Positions 14,268-23,110 of a DNA stretch of 64,000 nucleotides are shown here, piece by piece. This DNA is from Herbidospora cretacea (lineage in GTDB: Bacteria > Actinomycetota > Actinomycetes > Streptosporangiales > Streptosporangiaceae). The notes beneath the pieces are model-generated. The model was not told where the DNA came from, did not search any database, and saw only the letters and a list, made by a program, of their open reading frames with translations. The position numbers and the translations under genes were made by a program. How positions within the stretch are numbered: position 1 is the stretch's first letter; every line of letters starts with the position of its first letter. The stretch lies in contig NZ_BBXG01000023.1 in assembly GCF_001570605.1 (NCBI RefSeq), positions 62,001-126,000 on the forward strand. Reading direction: 5' to 3'.

Positions 14268-15485
14268 ATGAGCGACGTGCGCGCCGAGTATGAGGAGCTG
14301 AAGGCAAGGGGACTGAAGCTCGATCTGACCCGGGGCAAGCCCGCCTCCGACCAGCTCGACCTCTCCACCCCGATGCTCTCCCTGCCCGGAACGTCCTTCC
14401 GCGCCGCCGACGGCACCGACACCCGCAACTACGGCGGCCTCAACGGGCTGGCCGAACTGCGGGCGCTGTTCAGCGGTTTCCTGCAGGTCCCGGCGTCGCA
14501 GATCATCGTCGGGGGCAACTCCAGCCTGGCGCTCATGCACGACGCGATCGTCCACAGCCTGCTGGGCGTGCCCCTCGGCGCCATCCGTGGGTGGGCCCGC
14601 GAGGAGCGGGTGGCCTTCCTGGCGCCCGTGCCCGGCTACGACCGCCACTTCGCGCTGTGCGAGCGGTTCGGCATCGAGCTCATCCCCGTCCCGATGACCC
14701 CGGCCGGCCCGGACATGGACGAGGTCGAGCGCCTCGTCGCCGCCGACCCGGCGATCAAGGGCATCTGGTGCGTGCCGAAGTACTCCAACCCCGACGGCAC
14801 GACCTACTCGGCCGAGACCGTCGCGCGGCTGGCCGCCATGCCCGCCGCCGCGCCCGACTTCCGGATCTTCTGGGACAACGCCTACGCCGTCCACCACCTT
14901 TTCGACCAGGAGGCGGAGCTGGCCGACGTGCTCGCGCTGGCCACCGAGGCGGGCAACGCCGACCGGGTGTTCGTGTTCGGGTCGACGTCCAAGGTGACGC
15001 TGGCCGGGGCCGGGGTGTCGTTCTTCGGCGGGTCGCCCGAGACGATCGCCTGGTTCCTCGGCTACATGGGCAAGGGCACGATCGGCGCCGACAAGGTCAA
15101 CCAGCTCCGCCACGTCGAGTTCCTGCGCGACGAGAACGGGCTGCGGGCCCACATGCGCGCCCACGCCGACCTGATCCGGCCCAAGTTCGAGGCCGTCGAC
15201 CGGATCCTGTCCAAGGAGCTGTCGGGGCTGGCGACGTGGTCGTCGCCGCTGGGCGGCTACTTCATCTCGCTGACCGTGCCCGAGGGGTGCGCGAAGGAGG
15301 TCGTCCGCCGCGCCGCCGAAGCGGGCATCGCGCTGACGCCCGCCGGCGCCACCCACCCCTACGGGCAGGACCCGACCGACTCGGTCATCCGCATCGCGCC
15401 CACGTTCCCCGGCATGGCGGAGCTGGAGGCGGCGATCAGCGGCCTGGCCGTCTGCGTGCGGCTCGTGGCGGCCGAGCGCGCCTAA
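14268..15485 (+). CDS. Fold-type I aminotransferase (aspartate aminotransferase, Rv3722c-like)
   Basis: PLP-dependent aminotransferase of 405 residues. It belongs to the actinobacterial branch that includes the aspartate aminotransferase Rv3722c rather than the classical AspC type. Visible features are LDLTRGKPASDQLDLS near residues 18-33, NYGGLNGLAELR, the PLP-contact motif KYSNPDGTTY (171-180), D204-N-A-Y206, and the Schiff-base Lys242 in FGSTSKVTLAGAG. It would exchange amino groups between aspartate/oxaloacetate and glutamate/2-oxoglutarate. ATG 14268 follows GAGGGAACCCGCG. It lies 43 bases after the ThrRS stop. Aspartate is the carbon source for threonine, which gives a possible link. 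Confidence 0.85.
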   Translation: MSDVRAEYEELKARGLKLDLTRGKPASDQLDLSTPMLSLPGTSFRAADGTDTRNYGGLNGLAELRALFSGFLQVPASQIIVGGNSSLALMHDAIVHSLLGVPLGAIRGWAREERVAFLAPVPGYDRHFALCERFGIELIPVPMTPAGPDMDEVERLVAADPAIKGIWCVPKYSNPDGTTYSAETVARLAAMPAAAPDFRIFWDNAYAVHHLFDQEAELADVLALATEAGNADRVFVFGSTSKVTLAGAGVSFFGGSPETIAWFLGYMGKGTIGADKVNQLRHVEFLRDENGLRAHMRAHADLIRPKFEAVDRILSKELSGLATWSSPLGGYFISLTVPEGCAKEVVRRAAEAGIALTPAGATHPYGQDPTDSVIRIAPTFPGMAELEAAISGLAVCVRLVAAERA

Positions 15486-15522
15486 CCCCGGGTGACGGCT
15501 CGATGACTGATAGACATCGAGC

Positions 15523-16890
15523 ATGGCGTTGCACTCCGGACATGCGCACAAACACCCGGCGTCGCGATCGGTCAACCCGGTCACGGCGCTGGGTCTCGAC
15601 CTGACCGCCCCCACCCACCGGCTCTTCGACACGCCGGTGCCCGCCGAGGCGGCCTGGCAGTTCGTCCACGACGAGCTGATGCTCGACGGGAACGCCCGGC
15701 TCAACCTGGCCACGTTCGTGACGACGTGGATGGAGCCGCAGGCGGCCCGCCTGATGGCCGAGTGCGCCGACAAGAACATGATCGACAAGGACGAATACCC
15801 GCAGACGGCCGAGTTCGAGCGCCGCTGCGTCTGCATCCTGGCCGACCTGTGGAACGCCCCCGCGCCCTCCGACGTGATCGGGACCTCGACGACCGGGTCG
15901 AGCGAGGCCTGCATGCTGGCCGGGATGGCCCTCAAGCGGCGCTGGACCGGCTCCGGAAGGCCCAACCTGGTCATGGGGGCCAACGTCCAGGTCTGCTGGG
16001 AGAAGTTCTGCAACTACTGGGAGGTCGAGCCCCGGCTGGTCCCCATGTCGGGAGAGCGCTACCACCTGACCGCCGAGGAGGCGGTCAAGTACTGCGACGA
16101 GAACACCATCGGCGTGGTGGCGGTCCTGGGGTCGACGTTCGACGGTTCCTACGAGCCGGTCGCTGACATCTGCGCGGCGCTCGACGCCCTGCAGGACGCG
16201 AAGGGGTGGGACATCCCGGTGCACGTCGACGGTGCCTCCGGGGCGATGGTCGCGCCCTTCCTCGACCATGACCTCGTCTGGGACTTCCGGCTGCCCCGGG
16301 TGGCGTCCATCAACACCTCCGGGCACAAGTACGGGCTGGTCTACCCCGGGGTGGGATGGGTGCTGTGGCGGCACAAGGCGCTGCTGCCGGAGGAGCTCGT
16401 CTTCCGGGTGAACTACCTCGGCGGGGAGATGCCCACCTTCGCGCTGAACTTCTCCCGGCCCGGGGCCGAGGTGGTGGCGCAGTACTACAACTTCCTGCGG
16501 CTGGGGCGGCGGGGGTACCAGGAGGTGCAGGGGATCTCCCGGGCGGTGGCGACGCATCTGTCGCGGCGGATCGCCGAACTGGGGGTGTTCCGGCTGATCT
16601 CCCGTGGCGACGAGCTGCCGGTCTTCGCCTTCACCACCGCTGATTCCGTGACCGCGTTCGACGTGTTCGACGTGTCGCGGCGGCTGCGGGAGCGGGGGTG
16701 GCTGGTGCCGGCGTACACATTCCCGAAGGATCGGGAGGATCTGGCGGTGCTGCGGATCGTGGTGCGGAACGGGTTCACTCATGACCTGGCGGATCTGCTG
16801 CTGGCTGATCTGGAGCGGGTGCTGCCGGAACTCCAGCAGCAGCCGCATCCGATGCACCGGGACGTGAAGGCGATGGGCTTCCACCACTGA
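15523..16890 (+). CDS. gadB: Glutamate decarboxylase
   Basis: PLP-dependent group II decarboxylase, 455 residues, converting glutamate to GABA plus CO2 and consuming a proton. Family motifs are clear: LNLATFVTTWMEPQA, DKDEYPQTAEFE, GTSTTGSSEACMLAGMA, PVHVDGASGAMVAPFL and the Schiff-base Lys269 in INTSGHKYGL. The length matches bacterial GadA/GadB. The start ATG has only a weak ribosome site. No glutamate/GABA antiporter is next door. It may share a transcript with the aminotransferase 37 bases upstream, which produces or uses glutamate. Confidence 0.93.
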   Translation: MALHSGHAHKHPASRSVNPVTALGLDLTAPTHRLFDTPVPAEAAWQFVHDELMLDGNARLNLATFVTTWMEPQAARLMAECADKNMIDKDEYPQTAEFERRCVCILADLWNAPAPSDVIGTSTTGSSEACMLAGMALKRRWTGSGRPNLVMGANVQVCWEKFCNYWEVEPRLVPMSGERYHLTAEEAVKYCDENTIGVVAVLGSTFDGSYEPVADICAALDALQDAKGWDIPVHVDGASGAMVAPFLDHDLVWDFRLPRVASINTSGHKYGLVYPGVGWVLWRHKALLPEELVFRVNYLGGEMPTFALNFSRPGAEVVAQYYNFLRLGRRGYQEVQGISRAVATHLSRRIAELGVFRLISRGDELPVFAFTTADSVTAFDVFDVSRRLRERGWLVPAYTFPKDREDLAVLRIVVRNGFTHDLADLLLADLERVLPELQQQPHPMHRDVKAMGFHH

Positions 16891-16970
16891 CGAGGCGACG
16901 AGCAGGCCCGCGTCGCCGTGGCCGGGGGACCGTCGCGGAGCTTCACGACGGTCATGTTCGCGGCGGTCGA

Positions 16971-18512
16971 TCACCGCGAGAAGTGTTCACGGACGCGACC
17001 CACTTCGATCTGGAAGTCCTGCGAAGGCGGAAAGGAGAAGACGAACTCCCGCAGGCGATCGGCGCCTGATCCCCGTTCATCGTCTTCCGTGATGTCGCCG
17101 CAACACGCGTCCCTCATGGCGAGATACAACCGGGTGGGTCCTTCTCCGCCGTACCCCCAGGTGAACGGGGGAGGGAGAATCGCATCCCGAGGGACCGGGA
17201 GCAGGTCGTACGTGCCGTCCGGGAGACGTACGTAGACGGGTCGGCCACCGGCTCCCCCGGGATCCCGGGGGGAAACGATCACTGCCTCGTCCGGGAAGGC
17301 CGGATCGGGGCGCTGACATGGCCATTCGACGACGTAGTGGGCCACGCTTCGGCCGCCCGGACTGGTCACCGTCCACTCGGCCACCTTCCTTCCCCACGGG
17401 TCGACGCCTGCCCGGAACTCGCCGGGTCCGGGGAAGTGCCGGGCCCGTTCGCGGAGAGGGGCCAGCACCTCGGTGAAATCGGGGTCGGGGCCGGTCTGCC
17501 AGGTTACGGTCTGCAAATAATCGGAGTCCGCGGCGCCGATCACCCGGATGACGTCGCTGAGCACGTGGTCCCGGCGCCGGGAACGCCTGGCCTTGTCCGC
17601 TGGCGTTTCGGCCCACCACGATATGTGGCCGTACGCGAACCTCAAGGCGGCGACGAAGTCGTCGTCCTGCCGGAACACGTCGATGATGTCGAGTATGTCC
17701 GCGCAGATGGTCGCGCGTCGGGCCGGTGGGACGCCGGGCAGTTCGCCGCACTCCACGACCAGTGCGCGGTCGGTCTCCGGCAGCCGGGGGCAGGTCTCCT
17801 GGAGGACTCCCTGGGATTTCCGGCGCGCGGCCGAACAGGAGTAGGCCGATTCGATCGCCAGCGCCGCTCTGGCGATCACGCCAAGCGCCATGAGCACCAC
17901 GTCGGCGACCGGGCCCGGCGGTGAGTTCCGCAGCACGGATCCCAGGGTCTTCAGATGCCGCACCGAGTCGCGGAGGTGATACGGATCCACGAGGACGGCG
18001 ACCGGCGCGCCGGTGGCGATGTATTCCCTGACGGGATCCTTCTTGTAGGTCGATGCGACGAAGTGCTCCAGCTCCAGGCCGGTGTGCAGCCTGAACTCGT
18101 CGAGGGAGAGGTCTCGCCACTGCGGATCGGAGAACGCCGGGTGCTGGGACGCCTCCTTCTCGAGCTGATCGAGGCCACCGGCCAGTTGCCCGATCCGGGT
18201 GATCAGCGCGGCCCCTTTTCTCGCATCCTGGTCCAGGGTGAAGGTCACCCGCACCAGGGGATGCGTGGCGCGACGTGAACCGTCCTGCGGATAGTGGAGG
18301 TAGAACTCGAAGTCCTCCCCTCTGGGGAGATGGATGCGCGCTATCTCGGAGACGCAGGTCTCGATGATGCCCTGAGGTGTGATCGGCCGGTCCTGCAACT
18401 GCCCGGCGACGACGATCGTCCGCCCGCCGTCGTGCCAGATGCGTAAGTGGCATCCGATGTCCGGCCCGATCGTGTCGAGGAAGACCACGTCGTTGAAGTC
18501 AGGCGCCTTCAC
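16971..18512 (-). CDS. Unrecognised 513-residue partner of the NACHT protein
   Basis: No family recognised. It is soluble, with no signal peptide or membrane helix. Visible segments: an N-terminal beta-rich part (GRTIVVAGQLQDRP, FEFYLHYPQDG) to about residue 95, a helical middle with ALGVIARAALAIESAYSCSAAR, and a C-terminal part with PVYVRLPDGTYDLLPVPRDAILPPPF that looks like a compact beta domain. GTG 18512 overlaps the end of the NACHT gene by 14 bases, so the two are co-translated. Codon use looks less GC-extreme than the flanking housekeeping genes (by eye, not computed), which suggests horizontal gain. It may be the effector or regulatory partner of the NTPase; this is inference from linkage only. 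Confidence 0.75.
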   Translation of the reverse strand: MKAPDFNDVVFLDTIGPDIGCHLRIWHDGGRTIVVAGQLQDRPITPQGIIETCVSEIARIHLPRGEDFEFYLHYPQDGSRRATHPLVRVTFTLDQDARKGAALITRIGQLAGGLDQLEKEASQHPAFSDPQWRDLSLDEFRLHTGLELEHFVASTYKKDPVREYIATGAPVAVLVDPYHLRDSVRHLKTLGSVLRNSPPGPVADVVLMALGVIARAALAIESAYSCSAARRKSQGVLQETCPRLPETDRALVVECGELPGVPPARRATICADILDIIDVFRQDDDFVAALRFAYGHISWWAETPADKARRSRRRDHVLSDVIRVIGAADSDYLQTVTWQTGPDPDFTEVLAPLRERARHFPGPGEFRAGVDPWGRKVAEWTVTSPGGRSVAHYVVEWPCQRPDPAFPDEAVIVSPRDPGGAGGRPVYVRLPDGTYDLLPVPRDAILPPPFTWGYGGEGPTRLYLAMRDACCGDITEDDERGSGADRLREFVFSFPPSQDFQIEVGRVREHFSR

Positions 18513-21012
18513 GGGACTCGCTCTCTCGGACGAAAAGCACGGAGAGACCGGGGGCGAGCGCCTCTCTCACGGCGCGGACCTCGGTCAGCGCCAGGGCGGA
18601 GTACAGATGAGCCCCGTTCTCGGACGCATCGGAGAAAGCCGGCTGATCGGCGCACTCGATTTCCGTGAGCAACGCCAGAGTCGTCATCCGGGCGCACCAC
18701 CGCAGAGTTCTGCGCGTCTGCCAGTCCGCGTTCCGGTGGATCTCCCGATCTGTGGCGGCCCGCACCGAAGCATCCATCGCCAGGGCGAGCCAACCCAGCG
18801 GGCTGAGGTGGCCTCGCCGGCCCTCGACCGACCTGATGCCGGAGCGGACGGCTTCGACCAGCTGGTTTCCGCGGTCGAGATCCAGTGAGCTCAGGCGCAG
18901 GTCACAGGTGGTGATTCGGGTGCACGCTCTTTCCGCTGCGGCCAGATCCTCCTCGGTGACGCCCAGTTCTGCCGCCGCCTGCGCGGCCAGAGACTCGTCA
19001 TGGCTGCCGGTGAGGTGGACCGCGAGAGAGGCCAGCCGGCCCGGCGGGAGATCGAGATCCAGGCGGCCGAGGAGCCTGGGGTCGAGCCTCCACGGCGGTC
19101 GCTCCGCGAGCACGTCATGCAGGGCGTGCCACATTCTCGTCCGGTGCGAACCGGGCCGGAGGATCACCTGGCACACATCGCGTTCGAGCTGCCGGCGGAG
19201 CCCCTGCTCCGCCGAGGTGCCCGGGGCCACGTTGGCAGTGGTGACTTCTCCGTCTCGCTGCCACATGTGGACTGGCTGATCACTGGTGAGGAGGTCTCTG
19301 GCCCATGTCGCCTCCGAGGTGGTCGGCAGGCGGAACCGGAATCGATGACCGTAGGACTTCTCGGCCCACGCGGCCAGATCGTCCAGTTCGGACGAGCGGA
19401 TTCCCGACGCCGGGCCGCCGGGCCGTTCTGGAGAGCCGTCCGGCCAGTGGTCCAGAGGCTGGCGGCTGAACGACCGGTAGTCGTCGTTCGAGAGCGGACG
19501 CACCATGATCTGGCGCCTGGCGTCGAGGCTGACGACGCGGTCCAGATCGGCCGGCCAAGTCTCTTCGCGCAGGTGAACGGCGTCCCCCTCGTTCGATTCC
19601 GCGTGGCTGAGCAGTGGCTGCCGCCACCATGGGTCGGAAGGATCCGCCTCGGACACACCGGCCGTGTGCAGATGGCGAGCAGCGAAATGGTCCTGGAGCG
19701 CGGAAAGGGCGAACGAGACGTGCGGAACGGCGCCGACGTGCCGGACCTGGAGCACTCCGGCTCTGACCAGGGCTGCGGTGCGCCTGTCCTCGGCCATCGG
19801 AATGTGCAGGGTGTGCCGGCGCGTGGCTGTCACGGCGATCTCGGCCAGGAAGTCCATGGTTTCCGCGTCGAGGCGAAAGAGCCGGGCCGACAGTTCATCC
19901 CAGTATTCGGAGGCCGACGGAAGCCTGGACCGGCTCTGCCGGTATGTATCCGCGAAGGCCACCAGGTGATTCAGCATGGCCGGGTTTCCCACGCAGGCCC
20001 ATAATCCCGGAAGACGGCGAACATGGTTCAGGAACTCGGCTGAGAACGCCTCTTCGACGCCGAGTGCGGTGGCGCATCGCCGCAGGAACCCTTCGACGTG
20101 TTCCGTCGTCAGCGGCTTCGTGGTCAGCCGGAGCACGGTGCCCGGGGGGACGAAGGCGGGGGCGTCCTCGAATCCGTCCGGGCGGCGATATGTGGTCACG
20201 AACGACTGCCGCGAGTACAGGGACATCTGTCTCCGCAGCCACGTGTGCACCGTGGTCTGGTCGTCCTCGCCGACATGTTCGAGCCCGTCGACCATGATGA
20301 GGGCGTGCCTTGTGCTGAGCCGTTTCTCGAACCACCGCGGCGGGACCGCGACCGGTAGCCCTCGGACCGCCGTGCTCAGCAGCGAGGCCAGGGAGGTCTC
20401 CGGATCCCGCGTTATCTCCGCGACGCTCTGTGGATTCAGTTCGAGCAGCAGGGGGAAGCGCCGCCGCGGGGTTTTCTCGTCCGCCGCCTGGACCATGACC
20501 CGGCTCAGTGCGGTGCTCTTCCCTGATCCGGGCGCTCCCGTCAGCAGGATCCGGACCGGTTCGGGTCCATGAATGAGGTCGGGAAGCGAGACGATCTCAC
20601 CGTCGCCGATCTCCGGGGCGCAGAACAATCCGTTCGTCGGCGACGTTCCCGGCTTCAGGTCGACGTCGAGTTCGCTGACGGGAATGGTCGCTCGTCCCGC
20701 GACCACCGCGTAGCGCCGCATTTCCGCGATGTTCTCGCGGTAATAGCGCCCGTAGCCCGCCTCTGACCGGTTCCATCGAGGTCCGGCGGCTGCTTCCGGT
20801 GTGCCGCCGCTTTGACGTTGGGACATCACCTCGTAGGCACTCAGCCCAAGGCCTGCCACGGCGATGACCGCGGCCACGACGCTGCCTACCTGGTCGGCCA
20901 CCTCGAGGTCCGCCGCAACGAAATAGGTGGAAAGGGCCGCCACGGCGATCACGGTCAATACCACACCGGCGCGCTTGGCGATTCGTGACGGCATGAGGTT
21001 ATTATTCGGCAC
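18499..21012 (-). CDS. Membrane-anchored NACHT-type NTPase with degenerate FGE/C-lectin-like region
   Basis: 837-residue STAND-class NTPase. Two transmembrane helices lie near residues 15-34 and 43-62. The Walker A motif GAPGSGKST is at about 159-167 and a NACHT-style Walker B, LIMVDGLEHV, at about 238-247. A helical winged-helix-like segment follows to about 450. Residues about 499-640 contain RQIMVRPLSNDDYRSF and FRLPTTSEATWARD, which resemble formylglycine-generating-enzyme/sulfatase-modifying modules (C-lectin fold) without obvious catalytic Cys. The C-terminal 200 residues are helical. GTG 21012 is the likely start; ATG 20994 is an alternative. NACHT proteins of this architecture are known in bacterial conflict and signalling systems. 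Here the ligand and output are unknown. Confidence 0.8.
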   Translation of the reverse strand: MPNNNLMPSRIAKRAGVVLTVIAVAALSTYFVAADLEVADQVGSVVAAVIAVAGLGLSAYEVMSQRQSGGTPEAAAGPRWNRSEAGYGRYYRENIAEMRRYAVVAGRATIPVSELDVDLKPGTSPTNGLFCAPEIGDGEIVSLPDLIHGPEPVRILLTGAPGSGKSTALSRVMVQAADEKTPRRRFPLLLELNPQSVAEITRDPETSLASLLSTAVRGLPVAVPPRWFEKRLSTRHALIMVDGLEHVGEDDQTTVHTWLRRQMSLYSRQSFVTTYRRPDGFEDAPAFVPPGTVLRLTTKPLTTEHVEGFLRRCATALGVEEAFSAEFLNHVRRLPGLWACVGNPAMLNHLVAFADTYRQSRSRLPSASEYWDELSARLFRLDAETMDFLAEIAVTATRRHTLHIPMAEDRRTAALVRAGVLQVRHVGAVPHVSFALSALQDHFAARHLHTAGVSEADPSDPWWRQPLLSHAESNEGDAVHLREETWPADLDRVVSLDARRQIMVRPLSNDDYRSFSRQPLDHWPDGSPERPGGPASGIRSSELDDLAAWAEKSYGHRFRFRLPTTSEATWARDLLTSDQPVHMWQRDGEVTTANVAPGTSAEQGLRRQLERDVCQVILRPGSHRTRMWHALHDVLAERPPWRLDPRLLGRLDLDLPPGRLASLAVHLTGSHDESLAAQAAAELGVTEEDLAAAERACTRITTCDLRLSSLDLDRGNQLVEAVRSGIRSVEGRRGHLSPLGWLALAMDASVRAATDREIHRNADWQTRRTLRWCARMTTLALLTEIECADQPAFSDASENGAHLYSALALTEVRAVREALAPGLSVLFVRESESREGA

Positions 21013-21095
21013 TCCGTGATCACCGGGTAGCTCTCCATTCGGCCCGTGACCGGCCCTCCGCCAACGCGCCGAACAGAGGGACGCAACGAAGTTGA

Positions 21096-21116
21096 TCTAT
21101 CACCTAGAGTGATCGA
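21096..21116. promoter_or_regulatory. Inverted repeat over a probable leaderless promoter
   Basis: TCTATCAC-CTAGA-GTGATCGA gives 8-bp arms with one mismatch. The repeat contains TAGAGT at 21105-21110, a TANNNT -10 element placed 8 bases before ATG 21119. There is no Shine-Dalgarno, so a leaderless transcript is likely and a factor bound here would block it. Confidence 0.5.
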
Positions 21117-21118
21117 CT

Positions 21119-22567
21119 ATGGTTTTGGACGTCACCGGCCACGAGCCGGACTCTTTCACGTTGCCAGGTCTGGCCGCCGGTTCGTGGCGTGCCTTCGAAG
21201 CGCCGGTCCGCCCCGTCGACGTGGCGTCGTTCCGCTCCGGTGTCACGCGGTTGCTGGTGGCCAGCGACGGTTCGACCACCCAGTTGCTGGAGGCGTCCTT
21301 CACCGGTCCGCTGTCCATCAAGGTGCTGCGGCAGACGGTCACGCCCTCGGTGCACTCGACGTTGAAGGACCCCGCCCAGCTGCTCGGGCTGCCCGCCGGA
21401 GCCCCGGTCGTGAGCCGCTACTCGGCGCTGCTGGACAGCCGGGGCACGCCCGTGACGCTCAACCACGTCGTGGCCGTCCCCGACCCCGACTCTCCGATGG
21501 GCCGGATCGTCACCGACCCCTCCTACGGCATCGGCACGGCGCTGGCCTCCCAGCGCATCGAGCACCGCCGCCAGCTGATCTCCTGCGGGCTGGCCGACTG
21601 GCCCGGCGCGCTCGACCCCGCCTCGGCGGTGGTCAAGACGTATCTGATCTGGCGGGGTGAACGCCCGCTGATGTACATCCGGGAGCTGTTCAACCCCGAC
21701 CACGTGTCCGCCTGGACGTACGAGCAGCCCCCGCCGGTCGCGACACCGGACGCGACCCGGGTCCATGACTACCGTCTTGGCTCCTCCGACGACGAGAAAC
21801 AGCGGCTGCTGGCCCAGACCGACCTCCTCCGCCCGGCCGCGGCCGCCCTGTTCGAACGGCTGCCCCTCCCCGAGGGCGCGCGGGCGCTCGACGTCGGCTG
21901 CGGCCCGCTCGGCGTCCTCGACCTGATGTCCGAAGCGGTGGGGCCGGATGGGTGGGCCACCGGCCTCGACACCGACGAGCGCATGATCGGCTGGGCACGC
22001 GAGTCGGTGGCCGGCCTCGGTCTCGCCAACGTCGGCCTGGTCCACGGCGGGCTGCCCTCCCCGCAGGTGCCCGACGAGGGTGTCGACCTCACGCACTGCC
22101 GGCTGCTCCTCATCAACAACCTGCGGCCGGAGGAACTGGTGCGCGCGATGGCGGCGGCGACCCGGCCGGGTGGCTGGGTCGCCGCCCAGGAGTTCGACTG
22201 GGCGTCGTGGCAGTGCGACCCGCCCCACCCCGCCTGGGACCGGCTCAAAGCCCTGATCGCCGAGGTGTTCGGCGGCGACGTCCATGTCGGCGCGCGCCTG
22301 CCCACGCTGCTCAGGCAGGCCGGGGTTACCCAGGTCCGGGTGGCCGCGCACGCCTACTACTGGCGACCCGGCGACCGTTACCAGACCCTGCTGCCGCACT
22401 TCGCGGGCCTCTTCCACGACCGCATGGTCGCCAACGGCGCCTGCCCCGACACCCTGCACGCCCTGACCGGAGCCCTGCGGGAGCACCTCGCCCACGAGGA
22501 CACCGTGGTGCGCGAGGCCCTCTTCGTCCAGGCCTGGGGGCGGAAGGGCGCCACGACGCGACCCTGA
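21119..22567 (+). CDS. Chorismate-lyase-like (DUF98) domain fused to SAM methyltransferase
   Basis: 482-residue two-domain protein. Residues about 30-200 match the Rv2949c/DUF98 chorismate pyruvate-lyase pattern: LLVASDGSTTQLLEAS, IKVLRQTV, RIEHRRQLISCGLADWPG and VVKTYLIWRGERPLMYIRELF. This family makes 4-hydroxybenzoate from chorismate. Residues about 225-475 are a class I SAM methyltransferase with motif I LDVGCGPLG (257-265) and the acidic post-I GLDTD. The fusion suggests that a 4-hydroxybenzoate-type product, or a molecule built from it, is methylated; substrate order is inferred. UTRA sensor domains share the UbiC fold, so an effector-binding rather than catalytic N-domain is an alternative. 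No other biosynthetic genes are adjacent. Confidence 0.75.
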   Translation: MVLDVTGHEPDSFTLPGLAAGSWRAFEAPVRPVDVASFRSGVTRLLVASDGSTTQLLEASFTGPLSIKVLRQTVTPSVHSTLKDPAQLLGLPAGAPVVSRYSALLDSRGTPVTLNHVVAVPDPDSPMGRIVTDPSYGIGTALASQRIEHRRQLISCGLADWPGALDPASAVVKTYLIWRGERPLMYIRELFNPDHVSAWTYEQPPPVATPDATRVHDYRLGSSDDEKQRLLAQTDLLRPAAAALFERLPLPEGARALDVGCGPLGVLDLMSEAVGPDGWATGLDTDERMIGWARESVAGLGLANVGLVHGGLPSPQVPDEGVDLTHCRLLLINNLRPEELVRAMAAATRPGGWVAAQEFDWASWQCDPPHPAWDRLKALIAEVFGGDVHVGARLPTLLRQAGVTQVRVAAHAYYWRPGDRYQTLLPHFAGLFHDRMVANGACPDTLHALTGALREHLAHEDTVVREALFVQAWGRKGATTRP

Positions 22568-22657
22568 CGCATTCTTCGCCATTGGCGGTTTCGATTCGCG
22601 CTGCAATTGACGGGCCGCTCGTTAAGGTGGCGCTAATCGAAAGAGGGGGTGCCGGAT

Positions 22658-23110
22658 ATGGGGCGGAAAGTCGTGACGGTATTTGCCTGCGTGATGGGCC
22701 TGTCGGCCTGTAGCGCTGCGGATTCTTCCGTTCGGATGCCGATGGAGCGCCCGAATTCAACGGTTTCGTGTACGTCTTTCTTCTGCCATATCGGCACCGA
22801 TCCCGCCATTGTCGTCCACGACCTGGAACCGGCCAATCTGGGGTCGCTGAAAGCGCGCCTTTCCTGGCTGGAGAAGGAAGCGTGTCTGGTCGCGGTCGCC
22901 GACGGCAGGACCGTCGTCCCCGTCTGGCCCAGGAACACCACGCCCGTGCGCGCATCGGACGGCAGGCGCGGGGTGAACGCCCCGGGCCGGGGCGAGATCC
23001 TCGAAGGCGACACCTTCGAGCAGGGCGGGTCGTGGATCGCGGGGGCCGAGGTCGGGCAGACCTGCGGCGGTCACGACGAGTTCTTCGCCGTCGACAGTTT
23101 CGAGTCGTAG
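22658..23110 (+). CDS. Hypothetical lipoprotein
   Basis: 150-residue predicted surface lipoprotein of unknown function. The signal peptide MGRKVVTVFACVMGLSAC has lipobox LSAC. Two further Cys pairs (SCTSFFC and the late QTCGG) could form disulfides. The mature domain includes VVHDLEPANLGSLKARLSWLEKEACLVAVADGRTVVPVWP, which looks like a small beta-rich fold. ATG 22658 is preferred to GTG 22649 because AAGAGGGGG is correctly spaced. Its 3' end overlaps the convergent HxlR gene by 40 bases. Confidence 0.7.
   Translation: MGRKVVTVFACVMGLSACSAADSSVRMPMERPNSTVSCTSFFCHIGTDPAIVVHDLEPANLGSLKARLSWLEKEACLVAVADGRTVVPVWPRNTTPVRASDGRRGVNAPGRGEILEGDTFEQGGSWIAGAEVGQTCGGHDEFFAVDSFES

Noticed and set aside
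16971-21012. Prophage or integrative element around the NACHT genes
   Set aside because: No integrase, transposase, tRNA target or flanking direct repeats were seen next to the pair.
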